Shown here one piece after another: positions 32,791 to 42,068 of a stretch of DNA of 64,000 nucleotides (its first letter is position 1; every line of letters starts with the position of its first letter). Source of the DNA: Halovivax asiaticus JCM 14624 (GTDB taxonomy: Archaea; Halobacteriota; Halobacteria; Halobacteriales; Natrialbaceae). The notes beneath the pieces are model-generated. The model was not told where the DNA came from and did no database searches. It saw only the letters and a program-made list of their open reading frames with translations. The stretch lies in the NCBI RefSeq assembly GCF_000337515.1, contig NZ_AOIQ01000002.1, positions 62,001 to 126,000 on the forward strand, given 5' to 3'. The translations under genes and the position numbers were made by a program.

Positions 32791-33654
32791 GTGTCCGGTC
32801 GAGACGACGCTTCGTCGGAAAAGTCGAGCGCGCGTCCCTCCGATGAGGCGGACCAATCGACGCCACCGACCGACTCCGTCGACCAGCGTCCGACGAGCGA
32901 TGTTCTCGCGTCGGTGATAGACAGCGGCGTTCACGAGATTAATCGCGAGCGCTCCGGACTGCTCCTCTCGGGGTTCTCCGCGGGACTCGATATCGGGTTC
33001 GGGCCGCTCCTCATGGCGGTCGTCCTGACGCTCTCGACCGGCGGTTTCGGCGATCTCACCACCGAACTGCTCGTCGCGAGCGCCTACGCCGTCGGATTCA
33101 TCTTCGTCATCATCGGGCGCTCGGAACTGTTCACCGAACACACCACGCTCGCGGTGATTCCGGTCCTTGACGGCAAAGCGACGGTGACACAGCTCGCGCG
33201 CCTCTGGGGACTGGTCTATGTCGGGAACGTCTTGGGGGGTGCAGCGTTCACGATCCTCGCCGTCGTGCTGATGCCGGGCCTCGGCGTCGTCGATCCGGCT
33301 TCGTTCGTTGATATCGCGTCGAAGCTCATTACGCACGACCCGCACTGGCTGCTCGTCGCCGGGATCTTCGCCGGCTGGTTGATGGGATTGCTCGCCTGGC
33401 TGCTCACCGCCGCGCAGGACACGACGAGTCGACTGTTGCTCATCTGGATCGTCACGGCGACGATCGGACTCTTGCATCTTCCTCACTCGATCGCCGGCAA
33501 CGTCGAAGTACTCTTCGGGCTCGTCATCGCCGACGCGATCACGGTCGGCGACTACGTGGTCTTCCTGGTGCTTGCGACGATCGGGAACGCACTGGGTGGC
33601 GGAATTTTCGTCGCGTCGATCAAGTACGGCCACGTCGTTCGCGGCGGCGGGTAG
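32791..33654 (+). CDS. Formate/nitrite transporter (FNT) family channel
   Basis: 287 residues from GTG 32791. A 45-residue Ser/Asp-rich head precedes six hydrophobic helices. RSGLLLSGFSAGLDIGFGPL, FIFVIIGRSELFTEHTTLAV, GLVYVGNVLGGA and LGGGIFVASIKYGHV follow the FNT pattern with its internal duplication and the Asn-rich GNxLGG loops; the pore His is seen in HLPHSIAGN. It should pass small monovalent anions such as formate, nitrite or hydrosulfide. It lies next to ammonium and glutamate genes, so nitrite is attractive but unproven. It stops one base before the next open frame. Confidence 0.88.
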   Translation: MSGRDDASSEKSSARPSDEADQSTPPTDSVDQRPTSDVLASVIDSGVHEINRERSGLLLSGFSAGLDIGFGPLLMAVVLTLSTGGFGDLTTELLVASAYAVGFIFVIIGRSELFTEHTTLAVIPVLDGKATVTQLARLWGLVYVGNVLGGAAFTILAVVLMPGLGVVDPASFVDIASKLITHDPHWLLVAGIFAGWLMGLLAWLLTAAQDTTSRLLLIWIVTATIGLLHLPHSIAGNVEVLFGLVIADAITVGDYVVFLVLATIGNALGGGIFVASIKYGHVVRGGG

Positions 33655-33788
33655 TGGCCACGTTGTGCTGTCGAGGATTCCGGAGGCGATTGCAGTACTG
33701 CAGATCGGGTTTTAGCAGGGCGGCCCTCCAAACCTCACTAGTGGAGCTGACAGTCACTTCTATCAGTAATGAATGCGGTTGGGTACCG

Positions 33789-34304
33789 TATGGCGACCGA
33801 AGAAGTGAATCTAGAGAGTACGATCGGCGGGTTCACCGCGGCCGGGCAACTCCACACACTGTCGGTCTGGTCATCCTCGCGCTCAGGCTGATGATGGGGC
33901 TGGCGTTCTTCCAGAGCGGGATCGATAAGGTGCTCTCGGGGGAATTCGGTGCCAGTTTCTACCTCACTACTGTCGTCCCAGACAACGGCAGTCCAGCAGC
34001 CGATCTGTTCGTGGCGATGGGCGAGACGGGCTGGTTCGTCGAGTTCGTCAACGTTGCGGTGCCGTGGGGCGAGGTCCTCATCGGGCTTGGCCTCCTGTTC
34101 GGCGCGTTCACCCGACTCGCGGCGTTCTGGGGCGCGTTCCTGATGCTCATGTTCTATCTGGGCAACTGGGAGGTGAACCACGGGTACATCAACGGCGACT
34201 TCGCGTACATGCTCGTCTTCCTCTCGGTCGCCGCCTTCGGCGCCGGTCGCATCCTCGGCCTCGACGCTACCTCGAATCCTACGACGTCGGTGGACAGCCG
34301 CTGA
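33789..34304 (+). pseudogene. DoxX-family membrane protein with a one-base frameshift
   Basis: ATG 33789 opens MATEEVNLESTIGGFTAAGQ, a natural haloarchaeal DoxX start, but the frame ends soon after. The rest of the protein (LILALRLMMGLAFFQSGIDK through GAGRILGLDATS) is in the next frame. One extra base after TGG at 33868-33870 would join them. The downstream part has four helices and the conserved FFxSGxDK motif. Either the gene is broken, or the window has a one-base error, or translation starts at ATG 33891 and lacks most of the first helix. DoxX proteins act in membrane redox or sulfur metabolism. Confidence 0.7.
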
Positions 34305-34453
34305 TTGAACGGTATCCGGCCCTCAGATACGTACTCGGGTAATCGACGGCGTTCGATAGCTGCGTGTGTCGGTACCGTGGTGGACCGGGCGATCGTCACT
34401 GGCCGGCCCGCCACGGGATTTATGCCCGTGGTCGTGGGCAGCTATCCACGCTT

Positions 34454-34879
34454 ATGCCAGTCGAAAACCTCGCCAGAAGCAGGGTCGTCACCGCTGACAC
34501 AGACGAAACGGTCGCCGAACTCGCCAGTATGATGGACGACGAACACGTCGGGAGCGTCGTCATCGCTGACGGCGACGAGCCGGTCGGGATCGTCACTGAT
34601 CGCGATCTGGCGACGCGCGTCCTCGGAAACGGGTCGAACCCGGACGAGACGACGGCCGAGGACGTGATGTCGGAGGAGCTCACGATGGTGTCCGAATCGG
34701 ACGGGTTCTACACTGCGGCCGAACGGATGGCCGAGGAAGGGGTCAGACGGCTACCGGTCACCGACGGCGACGGCCAGCTCTCTGGCATCATCACCGCGGA
34801 CGATTTCACGGAACTGCTCGCCGACGAACAGGCCCAACTCTCGTCGATCATTCAGGCCCAGCGTCCGGCCTACGACTGA
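34454..34879 (+). CDS. Two-CBS-domain protein
   Basis: 141 residues from ATG 34454; the upstream in-frame stretch is not protein-like. Two CBS motifs are clear: ADTDETVAELASMMDDEHVG with VVIADGDEPVGIVTDRDLAT, and SESDGFYTAAERMAEEGVRR with LPVTDGDGQLSGIITADDFT. A stand-alone Bateman module of this type binds adenine nucleotides and usually controls a partner protein. No partner domain is fused and no obvious target is adjacent. Confidence 0.88.
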   Translation: MPVENLARSRVVTADTDETVAELASMMDDEHVGSVVIADGDEPVGIVTDRDLATRVLGNGSNPDETTAEDVMSEELTMVSESDGFYTAAERMAEEGVRRLPVTDGDGQLSGIITADDFTELLADEQAQLSSIIQAQRPAYD

Positions 34880-35559
34880 ATCGGCCTGGCGGACACCCTC
34901 CAGACGATGCGATCGATCGCGTGACCGAGCCACTGCGCGTGATCGCGTCTCTGGGCACGTGTGTGAGTGACCAGGAGCTGGACCGTGGAACCGGTCACGG
35001 TACTCGTTTTTCCCGACGACCGAGCTGACTAGACGGGGTGCGACGCGGCAGCGACTCGGCCGTTCGGCCAGTTTCCGCTCGGTGCGAACCCTACTCGCCC
35101 AGTGGCTCGTAGGGTGGGACTAGGCGAAGGATGGCTGGGGCTGCTGGTAAGCTCTGTTCTGGCGTCGACCACCTGCTTGCTGGTCGTCAGGGAGCCACAG
35201 CCAGTGGTCGTGCGTGAACCCCAATCTTGGGTGACGGACGCGTTCCAATCGAGTACCCCACAGAATACCGAGGTGCAATTCGCTGTCGAGTGAGCGTGAA
35301 TCCTGCGAGGGCGTGAGGCCTCATTGTGAAGGGCAACTTCCTTCTGCGTCGTCGAGGCGAAAGCGACTCGTGTGGAACCGCCACGACGGCGCCTGTACCC
35401 AGAGGCTACCGAACGACGTAGCCGCTCAATAGTAATGCCTGCCGGGCAGTTGGCTGGGGTTATGAGCGACCGATCACTGCTCGTTTGGCCGTCAGAGCCG
35501 ACACTGGCCGCTACCGCCCGACCGAGTGCCGGTCGGCCTGCCGTCCGGGGTGGCCGATA
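34880..35559. other. 680-base region without a confident gene
   Basis: Open frames on both strands (for example 35102-35293 on plus) lack recognisable motifs and have atypical residue use. The stretch 35270-35450 is rich in short inverted matches and could be a decayed mobile element end or a structured RNA; I could not identify either. The final bases may hold the glmS promoter. Confidence 0.35.
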
Positions 35560-37374
35560 ATGTGCGGGATCATCGGCCACGTTGGCGACGGCGAGGCGAT
35601 CGAACCCCTGCTCACCGGCCTCGAGAACCTCGAGTATCGTGGCTACGACTCCGCGGGGGTCGCCGTCCAGAACGGGACGGGTATCGAAATCGCGAAGCGA
35701 TCCGGGACCGTCGACGAACTGGTCGAATCGCTCGAGGGAACGCACCTGGGCGGCTCTCTCGGCATCGGTCACACGCGCTGGAGTACGCACGGGCCGCCGA
35801 CCGACGAGAACGCTCACCCGCACACGGATTCGACCGCCGATGTCGCCGTCGTCCACAACGGAATCATCGAGAACTACGGTGCGTTGAAAGAGCGACTACA
35901 GGAGGAGGGACACGAATTTACGAGTGACACCGACACCGAAGTCGTACCCCACTTGATCCAGTACTACGTAGACCGGGGTTACGACGGCGAGACGGCCTTC
36001 CGAAACGCGATCGAGGAACTCGCCGGTAGCTACGCGATCGCGGCCATGTGTGACGGAGACGACCGTCTGTACGCCGCCAGGGACGGCTCCCCGCTGGTCG
36101 TCGGGATCGACGGTGACGACTACTACCTCGCGAGCGACGTCCCGGCGTTCCTCGAGTACACCGACGATCTGATCTACATCGAGGACGGTGACGTGGTCGT
36201 CCTCGAACCGGACGGTATCTCGATCACCGATGCGGACGGAGCGCCGGTTCGACGCCGTCGGGAGACGGTCGACTGGGACGCCGAGGAGACCGGCAAGGGC
36301 GAGTTCGACCACTACATGCTAAAGGAGATCACTGAACAGCCGACGTCGATCGCCCAGACGATAGAGGGCCGATACGATCCGCGACGCGGCTCGGTCTCGT
36401 TCGACGCCTGTGAGCCGGAGACATTCGCCGACATCGACCGGGTCGTCCTCGCGGCGTGCGGGACGTCGTACCACGCCGCGCTGTACGGGGCGATCGTGCT
36501 GCGGCGGGCCGGCGTCGACGCCGATGCCATCTTGGCCAACGAGTTCGGCGTCTCCGCCCCGCCTATCGACGACCGAACCCTCGTCGTGGCCGTCACCCAG
36601 AGCGGCGAGACGGCCGATACGCTCGGCGCGCTCCGGGCGGCCTCCCGGGCCGGGGCGACGACGCTCGCCGTGACGAACGTGATCGGGTCGAGCGCCGCCC
36701 GCGAGGCCGACGAGCAACTGTTCATCAGGGCGGGCCCCGAGATCGGCGTCGCGGCGACGAAGACGTTCTCCTCGCAGGCGATCGTCCTCACGCTGCTGGC
36801 GGATCGCATCGCGACGGCGTCGACGGGATCCTCGTCGCTGCCGATCGACGACATCTGTGCGGACGTCGACCGACTCCCGTCGCTCGTGGAAACGCTCCTG
36901 AATGGCTCCGCGGCCGAGTCGGTCGCCCGGCGATATCGCGGTGAGCGGGCGTTCTTCTTCATCGGGCGAGGGCTGGGCTACCCGGTCGCGCTCGAAGGGG
37001 CGCTCAAGTTCAAGGAGATCACGTACGAACACGCGGAGGGCTTCGCCGCGGGCGAACTCAAGCACGGCCCGCTCGCCCTCGTGACGCCGGAGACGCCCGT
37101 CGTGGCGATCTTCACCGGAACGGAAGACGAGAAAACGCTCAAAAACGCCGAGGAAGCGGCCACCCGCGGCGCACCGATCGTCGCCGTCTGTCCGGGCGGC
37201 CACGACGCCGTCTCCCTCGCCGACGCCCACCTCTCGATTCCGGACGTCCACCCCATGCTCTCGGGCTTGCTCGCAACCGTCCAGCTCCAGCTGGTGTCGT
37301 ATCACGCTGCGAACTTACTCGATCGGGAGATCGACAAGCCACGCAATTTGGCCAAGAGCGTCACCGTCGAGTGA
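35560..37374 (+). CDS. glmS: Glutamine-fructose-6-phosphate aminotransferase (isomerizing)
   Basis: 604 residues from ATG 35560, which places the catalytic Cys at position 2 (MCGIIGHVG), exactly as needed after removal of Met. The class II amidotransferase domain shows LEYRGYDSAG, IGHTRWSTHG and NGIIENY; two SIS domains follow (AACGTSYHAA, TQSGETADTLGALR; then GRGLGYPVALEGALKFKEI, and HAEGFAAGELKHGPLAL), and the tail ends in the usual PRNLAKSVTVE. It makes glucosamine-6-phosphate, the entry to UDP-GlcNAc and so the likely feed for the amino-sugar operon at 60-64 kb. Confidence 0.96.
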   Translation: MCGIIGHVGDGEAIEPLLTGLENLEYRGYDSAGVAVQNGTGIEIAKRSGTVDELVESLEGTHLGGSLGIGHTRWSTHGPPTDENAHPHTDSTADVAVVHNGIIENYGALKERLQEEGHEFTSDTDTEVVPHLIQYYVDRGYDGETAFRNAIEELAGSYAIAAMCDGDDRLYAARDGSPLVVGIDGDDYYLASDVPAFLEYTDDLIYIEDGDVVVLEPDGISITDADGAPVRRRRETVDWDAEETGKGEFDHYMLKEITEQPTSIAQTIEGRYDPRRGSVSFDACEPETFADIDRVVLAACGTSYHAALYGAIVLRRAGVDADAILANEFGVSAPPIDDRTLVVAVTQSGETADTLGALRAASRAGATTLAVTNVIGSSAAREADEQLFIRAGPEIGVAATKTFSSQAIVLTLLADRIATASTGSSSLPIDDICADVDRLPSLVETLLNGSAAESVARRYRGERAFFFIGRGLGYPVALEGALKFKEITYEHAEGFAAGELKHGPLALVTPETPVVAIFTGTEDEKTLKNAEEAATRGAPIVAVCPGGHDAVSLADAHLSIPDVHPMLSGLLATVQLQLVSYHAANLLDREIDKPRNLAKSVTVE

Positions 37375-37672
37375 GTCGATCGGTGGGCCGTCGGTTTCGG
37401 TTGGGGTAGCTGTTCCGGGGCACTGAGTTCCCGTCGTTGGCGACCGGGCAGTCACCACACACGGGCTGGAGAGCTTCGAGCGTAATGAGGGGCCAGTATC
37501 CCCTCATATCTGGTGATTAATTCCTTGCTACTGTCTGTAAATACGAGAATAAACGCAAGAAGGCAGGCGAATTTCCGCCGTCTTCTATCGTGACACGTAG
37601 TGACAATCGCTCGTCGCTCCCGATCCATTACGACCTCCATACCAATGTCGGTTCTGTCGGTATCCGTGATCG

Positions 37673-37879
37673 ATGGCACCCGAATCCGAAACGAAGTGGA
37701 CGCCGCTCGAGGCAGAACGATCGACGGCCGCACCGAACTGCGTGACCTGTGGCAATCGCGTCACCCGGCAATTCGCCCGGGTGTTCGGTGACAATCGGGA
37801 CGTCGTCCACGCCTGTCCCGAGTGTTCGACCTACCGAGAGATGAAGACGTCCGACTTCATCCCTAAAGCTCACCGCTGA
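37673..37879 (+). CDS. Small zinc-ribbon protein (DUF7563-like)
   Basis: 68 residues from ATG 37673. NCVTCGNRVTRQFARVFGDN and then HACPECSTYREM hold two CxxC knuckles that should bind a zinc ion. This arrangement recurs in a large group of haloarchaeal mini zinc-finger proteins, of which a few affect biofilm or metabolism; the role here is unknown. 37375-37672 upstream holds no gene, but 37490-37570 is AT-rich. Confidence 0.75.
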   Translation: MAPESETKWTPLEAERSTAAPNCVTCGNRVTRQFARVFGDNRDVVHACPECSTYREMKTSDFIPKAHR

Positions 37880-37939
37880 CGCGGACCGTCGTCAGGTCCG
37901 CCGGACGCGTCAGGCCCGACCGGGCGCTTCGAGAGCCGG

Positions 37940-38944
37940 TTACACGGCCTGCTCGTAGCGTTCGACGAGGTGGTCGATTCCGAACGTGCCCGACGTGATC
38001 GTGTGGTGGGTCTCGAGACGCGGGTTGAACTTCGCCTTGTACCGGTTGATGGCCGGGACACCGGCGCCAACGAGGTCGTAACTGGTCGCCTCCGAGTCGA
38101 TCCCGTCGGCGATGATTCGCCAGTCGAGCAGATCGTTGACCGGTACGTCGACGTCCTCGAGTTTCACGCCACCCTGCCACCGGAAGCGCGTGTCGTCCGA
38201 TTCGAGAACGAGGATGCCGCCGCAGAACTCGCCGTCGACCCGGCAGACGTAGGGTCGAATCGCACCCGCCGGGAGCGCGTCGTACAACGCGCACACGTAG
38301 GATGGCTCGAGGTGGAACGGGCGCCCCTGTTTCTCGTACCGCGTCGCGACCTGTTCGACGATCGAGTCGATCGCGTCCGGTCCCTCGACGGTGACGGAGA
38401 CGCCGTCGGGGACTGATTGGACGTTGCGACGCGCGTCCGAACTGAATCGATCTCTGACGGCTTCGGGTGAGTCCTCGAGATCGACGACGTAGGTGTACTG
38501 GAGCGAGACGTCGAAGCCGTTCCAGGTGAACGGCCGAAGATCGTCGATGCCCGCCGTCGTCACTTTCCAGTAGACCGGTGAGCAGGCGTCTTCGAGCCAC
38601 TCGAGACAGCCGTCGACGAACGATCGCAGGCGTCTGTCGGCCTTGCGTTGCTTCAGGTGACTCATCGAGTGAACGACCGGGCCCAGGTAGCACGACCAAG
38701 ACTGTGGCGCCGGCGAGAACACCGCCGCGAACGGCCCCTTCGTCAGTTCGAACGCGGGGAAGAGCCCGACGGGTTCCTCGCCCTTGAACCCGGCCAGGGC
38801 GTGGACGGTCGTCTCCGTCTCGGCCGCCTGCAGCGCCAGTGCCTCGGCCCGGTAGAACGGGTTCGATCGATGGGCGCGATCGACGAGGCGATTCCACGCG
38901 TCGGGCTCAGTCTCGAGGTCGTACTGTCTGATGTCGACGCTCAT
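37940..38944 (-). CDS. FemAB/GNAT-like acyltransferase
   Basis: 334 residues from ATG 38944. Two acyltransferase (GNAT-fold) halves are visible: the N-terminal one with NPFYRAEALALQAAETETTV and GLFPAFELTKGPFAAVFSPA; the C-terminal one with DARRNVQSVPDGVSVTVE, YVCRVDGEFCGGILVLESDD, and a final SYDLVGAGVPAINRYKAKFN segment typical of FemAB/BioF2-like enzymes. These transfer amino acids or acyl groups to surface polymers. It follows the phosphodiesterase gene by 4 bases and so is in its operon, which points to modification of a cell-surface glycan or lipid. Substrate unknown. Confidence 0.82.
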   Translation of the reverse strand: MSVDIRQYDLETEPDAWNRLVDRAHRSNPFYRAEALALQAAETETTVHALAGFKGEEPVGLFPAFELTKGPFAAVFSPAPQSWSCYLGPVVHSMSHLKQRKADRRLRSFVDGCLEWLEDACSPVYWKVTTAGIDDLRPFTWNGFDVSLQYTYVVDLEDSPEAVRDRFSSDARRNVQSVPDGVSVTVEGPDAIDSIVEQVATRYEKQGRPFHLEPSYVCALYDALPAGAIRPYVCRVDGEFCGGILVLESDDTRFRWQGGVKLEDVDVPVNDLLDWRIIADGIDSEATSYDLVGAGVPAINRYKAKFNPRLETHHTITSGTFGIDHLVERYEQAV

Positions 38945-38948
38945 GATG

Positions 38949-40571
38949 TTAGAGGTAGCCCAGATCTGAAAGGCGGTCTTCGACGGTCCCGTCGTTCGTC
39001 GCCGTCGTTGGTCCCGGATCGTAGGCAGGATAGGAGTCGATCTCCCCCGATCCGACGATCGGAAGTGCTCGTCCGTCCATCGTCTCGTCGATGGGGACGC
39101 CGAAGTACGCACAGATCGTGGGCGCGACGTCGAAGAGGTGTGCGTCGGTGAGCGGAACGTCGGCGACGGTGGGCCCCGTCGCCGCGATCACCCCCGTCCG
39201 TTTGTGGTTCCACGGTTCGATCGGCTCGCCGAAGGCATCGCCAGCGAGCCTGGCGACGAGAGCGGTGTCGAAGTCACGCGGAACCGTCACGATGTCCGGG
39301 CCGTTTGCGAGGTGTGGGCCCTCGAAGAACGCCTCCCGGGGTCCGACGCGGTCGAACACAGGTTCGCCCTGTGGCGTCTCGAGGTCGGCCAGCAGGTCCA
39401 CGACCCGCGATCGGACGCGCTCGTACTCGGCGGCGGGAACCTGCCCGTTCGGCTCGCGACCCTCGACGTTGAGTCTGACGCCGAGTTCGCTCTTCGATCG
39501 AACGTAGGCCGCCGAGGCCGGGAAATCGACCTGCTCGCTTCCGGCCCTGATGACGTCGTTCGGGACGTGCCGGCCGATCGGTTCGGCGAGTCCGACCTGG
39601 TCGAGGACGCCCGCGACGCGCTGGGTGGTGATACCCACCTTCGCCGCGAGTTCGATCGCCCGTTCGAGCGCGCCGGGGCTGTGCTCGCTCGCGTCCGCGC
39701 CCTCGACGAAGTCGTTCTCGAACGCGCGAGACCACGTGGGCATGCCCTCCCCACCCTGCTTTCGTTCGAGGAGTTGGTGGTCGGAGAGGACCTCGTTCAC
39801 TCGCACCTCGGCGTCCCGGACCGGGCCGATCCCGTGGTCGCTGACGAGCATTACCGCACCCGGATCGACCGTTTCGAGCGTTCGTTCGAGTTCGCGATCG
39901 ACGGCCGCGTACACCGTCTCGACGGCCTCGTCGTCTCCCGGCCGTTCGTGAAAGACGGAGTCCGTCAGCTGGAACTGCACGAAGGCGAACTCCGGTTCGA
40001 ATCGATCGAGGAGGTATCGGAAGGCACGGCCTCGCTGGCGGATAGTCCGCTCGTAGGCGTCGAGCTGGTCGTCGACGTTCTGCCAGCTCTGCGGGTAGAT
40101 CCGATACGGGCCGATGGCGTCTTCGATCTCGCTCAGGATCCCGTCCGGGTGACACGCCGGGTCTTCCGGTGCGGTGAGCCCGGGGACGAGTGCCCCGTCG
40201 AACGCCCGGGCCGGATGGGTGACCGGGACGTTGACGACCACGCTCGAGTAGCCGTGCTCGTCCAGCAACTCCCAGATCGGCCGCGACCGGACGTGCGTCG
40301 CGTTGACGACGTCCCAGTCGTAACCGTCGAACGTGAGGAAATCGAAGACGCCGTGTTTCCCCGGATTGGTTCCCGTGTACAGCGACGGCCAGGCGCTCGC
40401 CGTCCACGGCGGAATCTGTGATTCGAGCGGGCCGACCGTGCCCGACGAGCACAGCCGTTCGATCGTCGGTGCGGTCCCCGCTGCGAACTGATCGTCGAGC
40501 ACCGACTGACAGCCGGCGTCGAGCCCAACGAGTAACAGGTCGGGTCCCGACGGTGCTGCGGATCCGTCCAT
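38949..40571 (-). CDS. Alkaline-phosphatase-superfamily phosphodiesterase/transferase
   Basis: 540 residues from ATG 40571. LLLVGLDAGCQSVLD is the first metal site (Asp), PPWTASAWPSLYTGTNPGKH carries the nucleophile region (Thr/Ser before the TGxxPxxHG turn), and LVSDHGIGP supplies the second metal pair. The C-terminal third has HLFDVAPTICAYFG, also typical of the superfamily. No signal peptide, so it may act inside the cell. Relatives are frequent in haloarchaeal glycosylation and polysaccharide loci, where they may hydrolyse or transfer phosphate-linked groups. First gene of an operon with the FemAB-like gene. A second such enzyme lies at 55325-56917. Confidence 0.85.
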   Translation of the reverse strand: MDGSAAPSGPDLLLVGLDAGCQSVLDDQFAAGTAPTIERLCSSGTVGPLESQIPPWTASAWPSLYTGTNPGKHGVFDFLTFDGYDWDVVNATHVRSRPIWELLDEHGYSSVVVNVPVTHPARAFDGALVPGLTAPEDPACHPDGILSEIEDAIGPYRIYPQSWQNVDDQLDAYERTIRQRGRAFRYLLDRFEPEFAFVQFQLTDSVFHERPGDDEAVETVYAAVDRELERTLETVDPGAVMLVSDHGIGPVRDAEVRVNEVLSDHQLLERKQGGEGMPTWSRAFENDFVEGADASEHSPGALERAIELAAKVGITTQRVAGVLDQVGLAEPIGRHVPNDVIRAGSEQVDFPASAAYVRSKSELGVRLNVEGREPNGQVPAAEYERVRSRVVDLLADLETPQGEPVFDRVGPREAFFEGPHLANGPDIVTVPRDFDTALVARLAGDAFGEPIEPWNHKRTGVIAATGPTVADVPLTDAHLFDVAPTICAYFGVPIDETMDGRALPIVGSGEIDSYPAYDPGPTTATNDGTVEDRLSDLGYL

Positions 40572-40792
40572 GCAGGCCCGTTCCCACTGGGTCGCTTTGT
40601 TATCGCATCGCTTCAGCGCGTACGGTCGCGTTTCAAGGGCAGTCACCGGTCTCGACGGGTTCCACCCGGTCTGTACGCCGATCGTACGGGACCGGCGAAC
40701 GCCGTAGCAAACGGATGCTAAAGCCAGCCGTTGGCTAGTGTCAAGGCGATGGCCCTGTGTCGGGATGGCCGCGCCCGCGACCGTGATCCTCG

Positions 40793-42013
40793 ATGGTAGC
40801 GTCTGGTCGCCAGCGACAGCGGAGAACGCACGAGGACGAACCAGGCGGGCGATCGACGGGAATCGGGTCGTTCCTCGATCGATACGCGCCCGAGTATCGC
40901 CTCTATGGAACCGGAAAGGTCGCGCTCAGGGACGCCGTCGCCGCGATGCTTCCCGAGACGGCTGCCGACAGTCACCCGTCCCACTCACTCGACCGTCGAC
41001 AATCCGCTCGCAGCGAGCCCGTCGACCGAACGACACAGTCGACGTGGAACGTCCTCCTGCCGGCCTACGTCCCGGACGCGGTCGCCGAACCACTCCGGGA
41101 ACTCGGTGTCGAACCGCGATACTACGCCATCACGCCGGAACTGAAACCGGACGAAGCGGATCTCGCGGCACGGACTGACGAGGGAACGCTCGCCATCGTC
41201 TCGATCGATTACTTCGGGTTCCCACAGCCGGGTGTCGATCTCGTCGTAGCCCACGCGGCCGAACACGACTGTTATCACGTCGACGACAACGCTCACGGGG
41301 CCCTGAGCGTCGCGGACGGGAAACTGCTGGGGACACTCGGCGATGTCGGGATCACGAGCCTCTGGAAGACGCTCACGGTGCCGAACGGGGCCGTCCTCTA
41401 CGTCACGAACGAGCGGCTTCGTGAGCGGATCGATCCCTCGACCTGTGCTGGCGTCGCCGACACGGTTACGATGGACGACGTCAGTTTCGTCTGCGCGCGT
41501 GGACTCGACCGCGTGCTTGGGGCCGTCCCGGATCTCCGGCGCGTGGTCGACCCGATCGTCGACCGCGTCTCAGGCGACGTTCCCGGGCCAGCGGCCCGGT
41601 ACGAAGCCGGGAAACGACCGTGTTCGAAACTCACGGCAGCAGTCTGTGCTCGTGTCGACCCGGCGTCGATCCGCATGCGACGCAGAGCGCACTATCGTGC
41701 CTGGCTCGACGAACTTCACCAGATCGACGGCCTTACCCCACTCTTCGAGACGCTTCCCGTAGGCATCTGCCCGCAGTGCGTCCCGGTCGAGGCGGCCCGA
41801 CCGGCCGTCGTCCAGTCCCAGCTCGCGACGGCCGGGCTGGACGTTCACACCTGGCCGAGACTCCCCGCCGACGTCGTCGCCGATCCCACCTACGAGACGG
41901 CGCAGACACTCGGCGCGAGCGTACTCGCGCTCCCGGTCGACCAAGCTGTCGACACGGACCGGATCGCATCGCTGGGCGCCACGCTTCGGTCAGTGAACGA
42001 CCGTCGTTGTTGA
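40793..42013 (+). CDS. DegT/DnrJ/EryC1-like PLP aminotransferase
   Basis: 406 residues. The core reads VLLPAYVPDAVAEPLRELGV, then LAIVSIDYFGFPQPGVDLVV, the Asp pair DDNAHGALS that holds the PLP ring nitrogen, and the Lys of ITSLWKTLTVPNGA for the Schiff base. The N-terminal 40 residues are Arg/Gly-rich and weakly supported, so a later start is possible. Enzymes of this family aminate nucleotide-linked sugars. Divergent from the phosphodiesterase operon, with about 220 bases between. Confidence 0.8.
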   Translation: MVASGRQRQRRTHEDEPGGRSTGIGSFLDRYAPEYRLYGTGKVALRDAVAAMLPETAADSHPSHSLDRRQSARSEPVDRTTQSTWNVLLPAYVPDAVAEPLRELGVEPRYYAITPELKPDEADLAARTDEGTLAIVSIDYFGFPQPGVDLVVAHAAEHDCYHVDDNAHGALSVADGKLLGTLGDVGITSLWKTLTVPNGAVLYVTNERLRERIDPSTCAGVADTVTMDDVSFVCARGLDRVLGAVPDLRRVVDPIVDRVSGDVPGPAARYEAGKRPCSKLTAAVCARVDPASIRMRRRAHYRAWLDELHQIDGLTPLFETLPVGICPQCVPVEAARPAVVQSQLATAGLDVHTWPRLPADVVADPTYETAQTLGASVLALPVDQAVDTDRIASLGATLRSVNDRRC

Positions 42014-42068
42014 CGGGGCATCAAATTCAGGTCGCCGGTGATCTGCCGGGTCGTCGGCACTCTGTTCG

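Noticed and set aside
35029-35856. Minus-strand frame of 275 codons before and over the glmS start
   Set aside because: It overlaps the conserved N-terminus of GlmS and shows no motif; its remaining part is described as an unexplained region.
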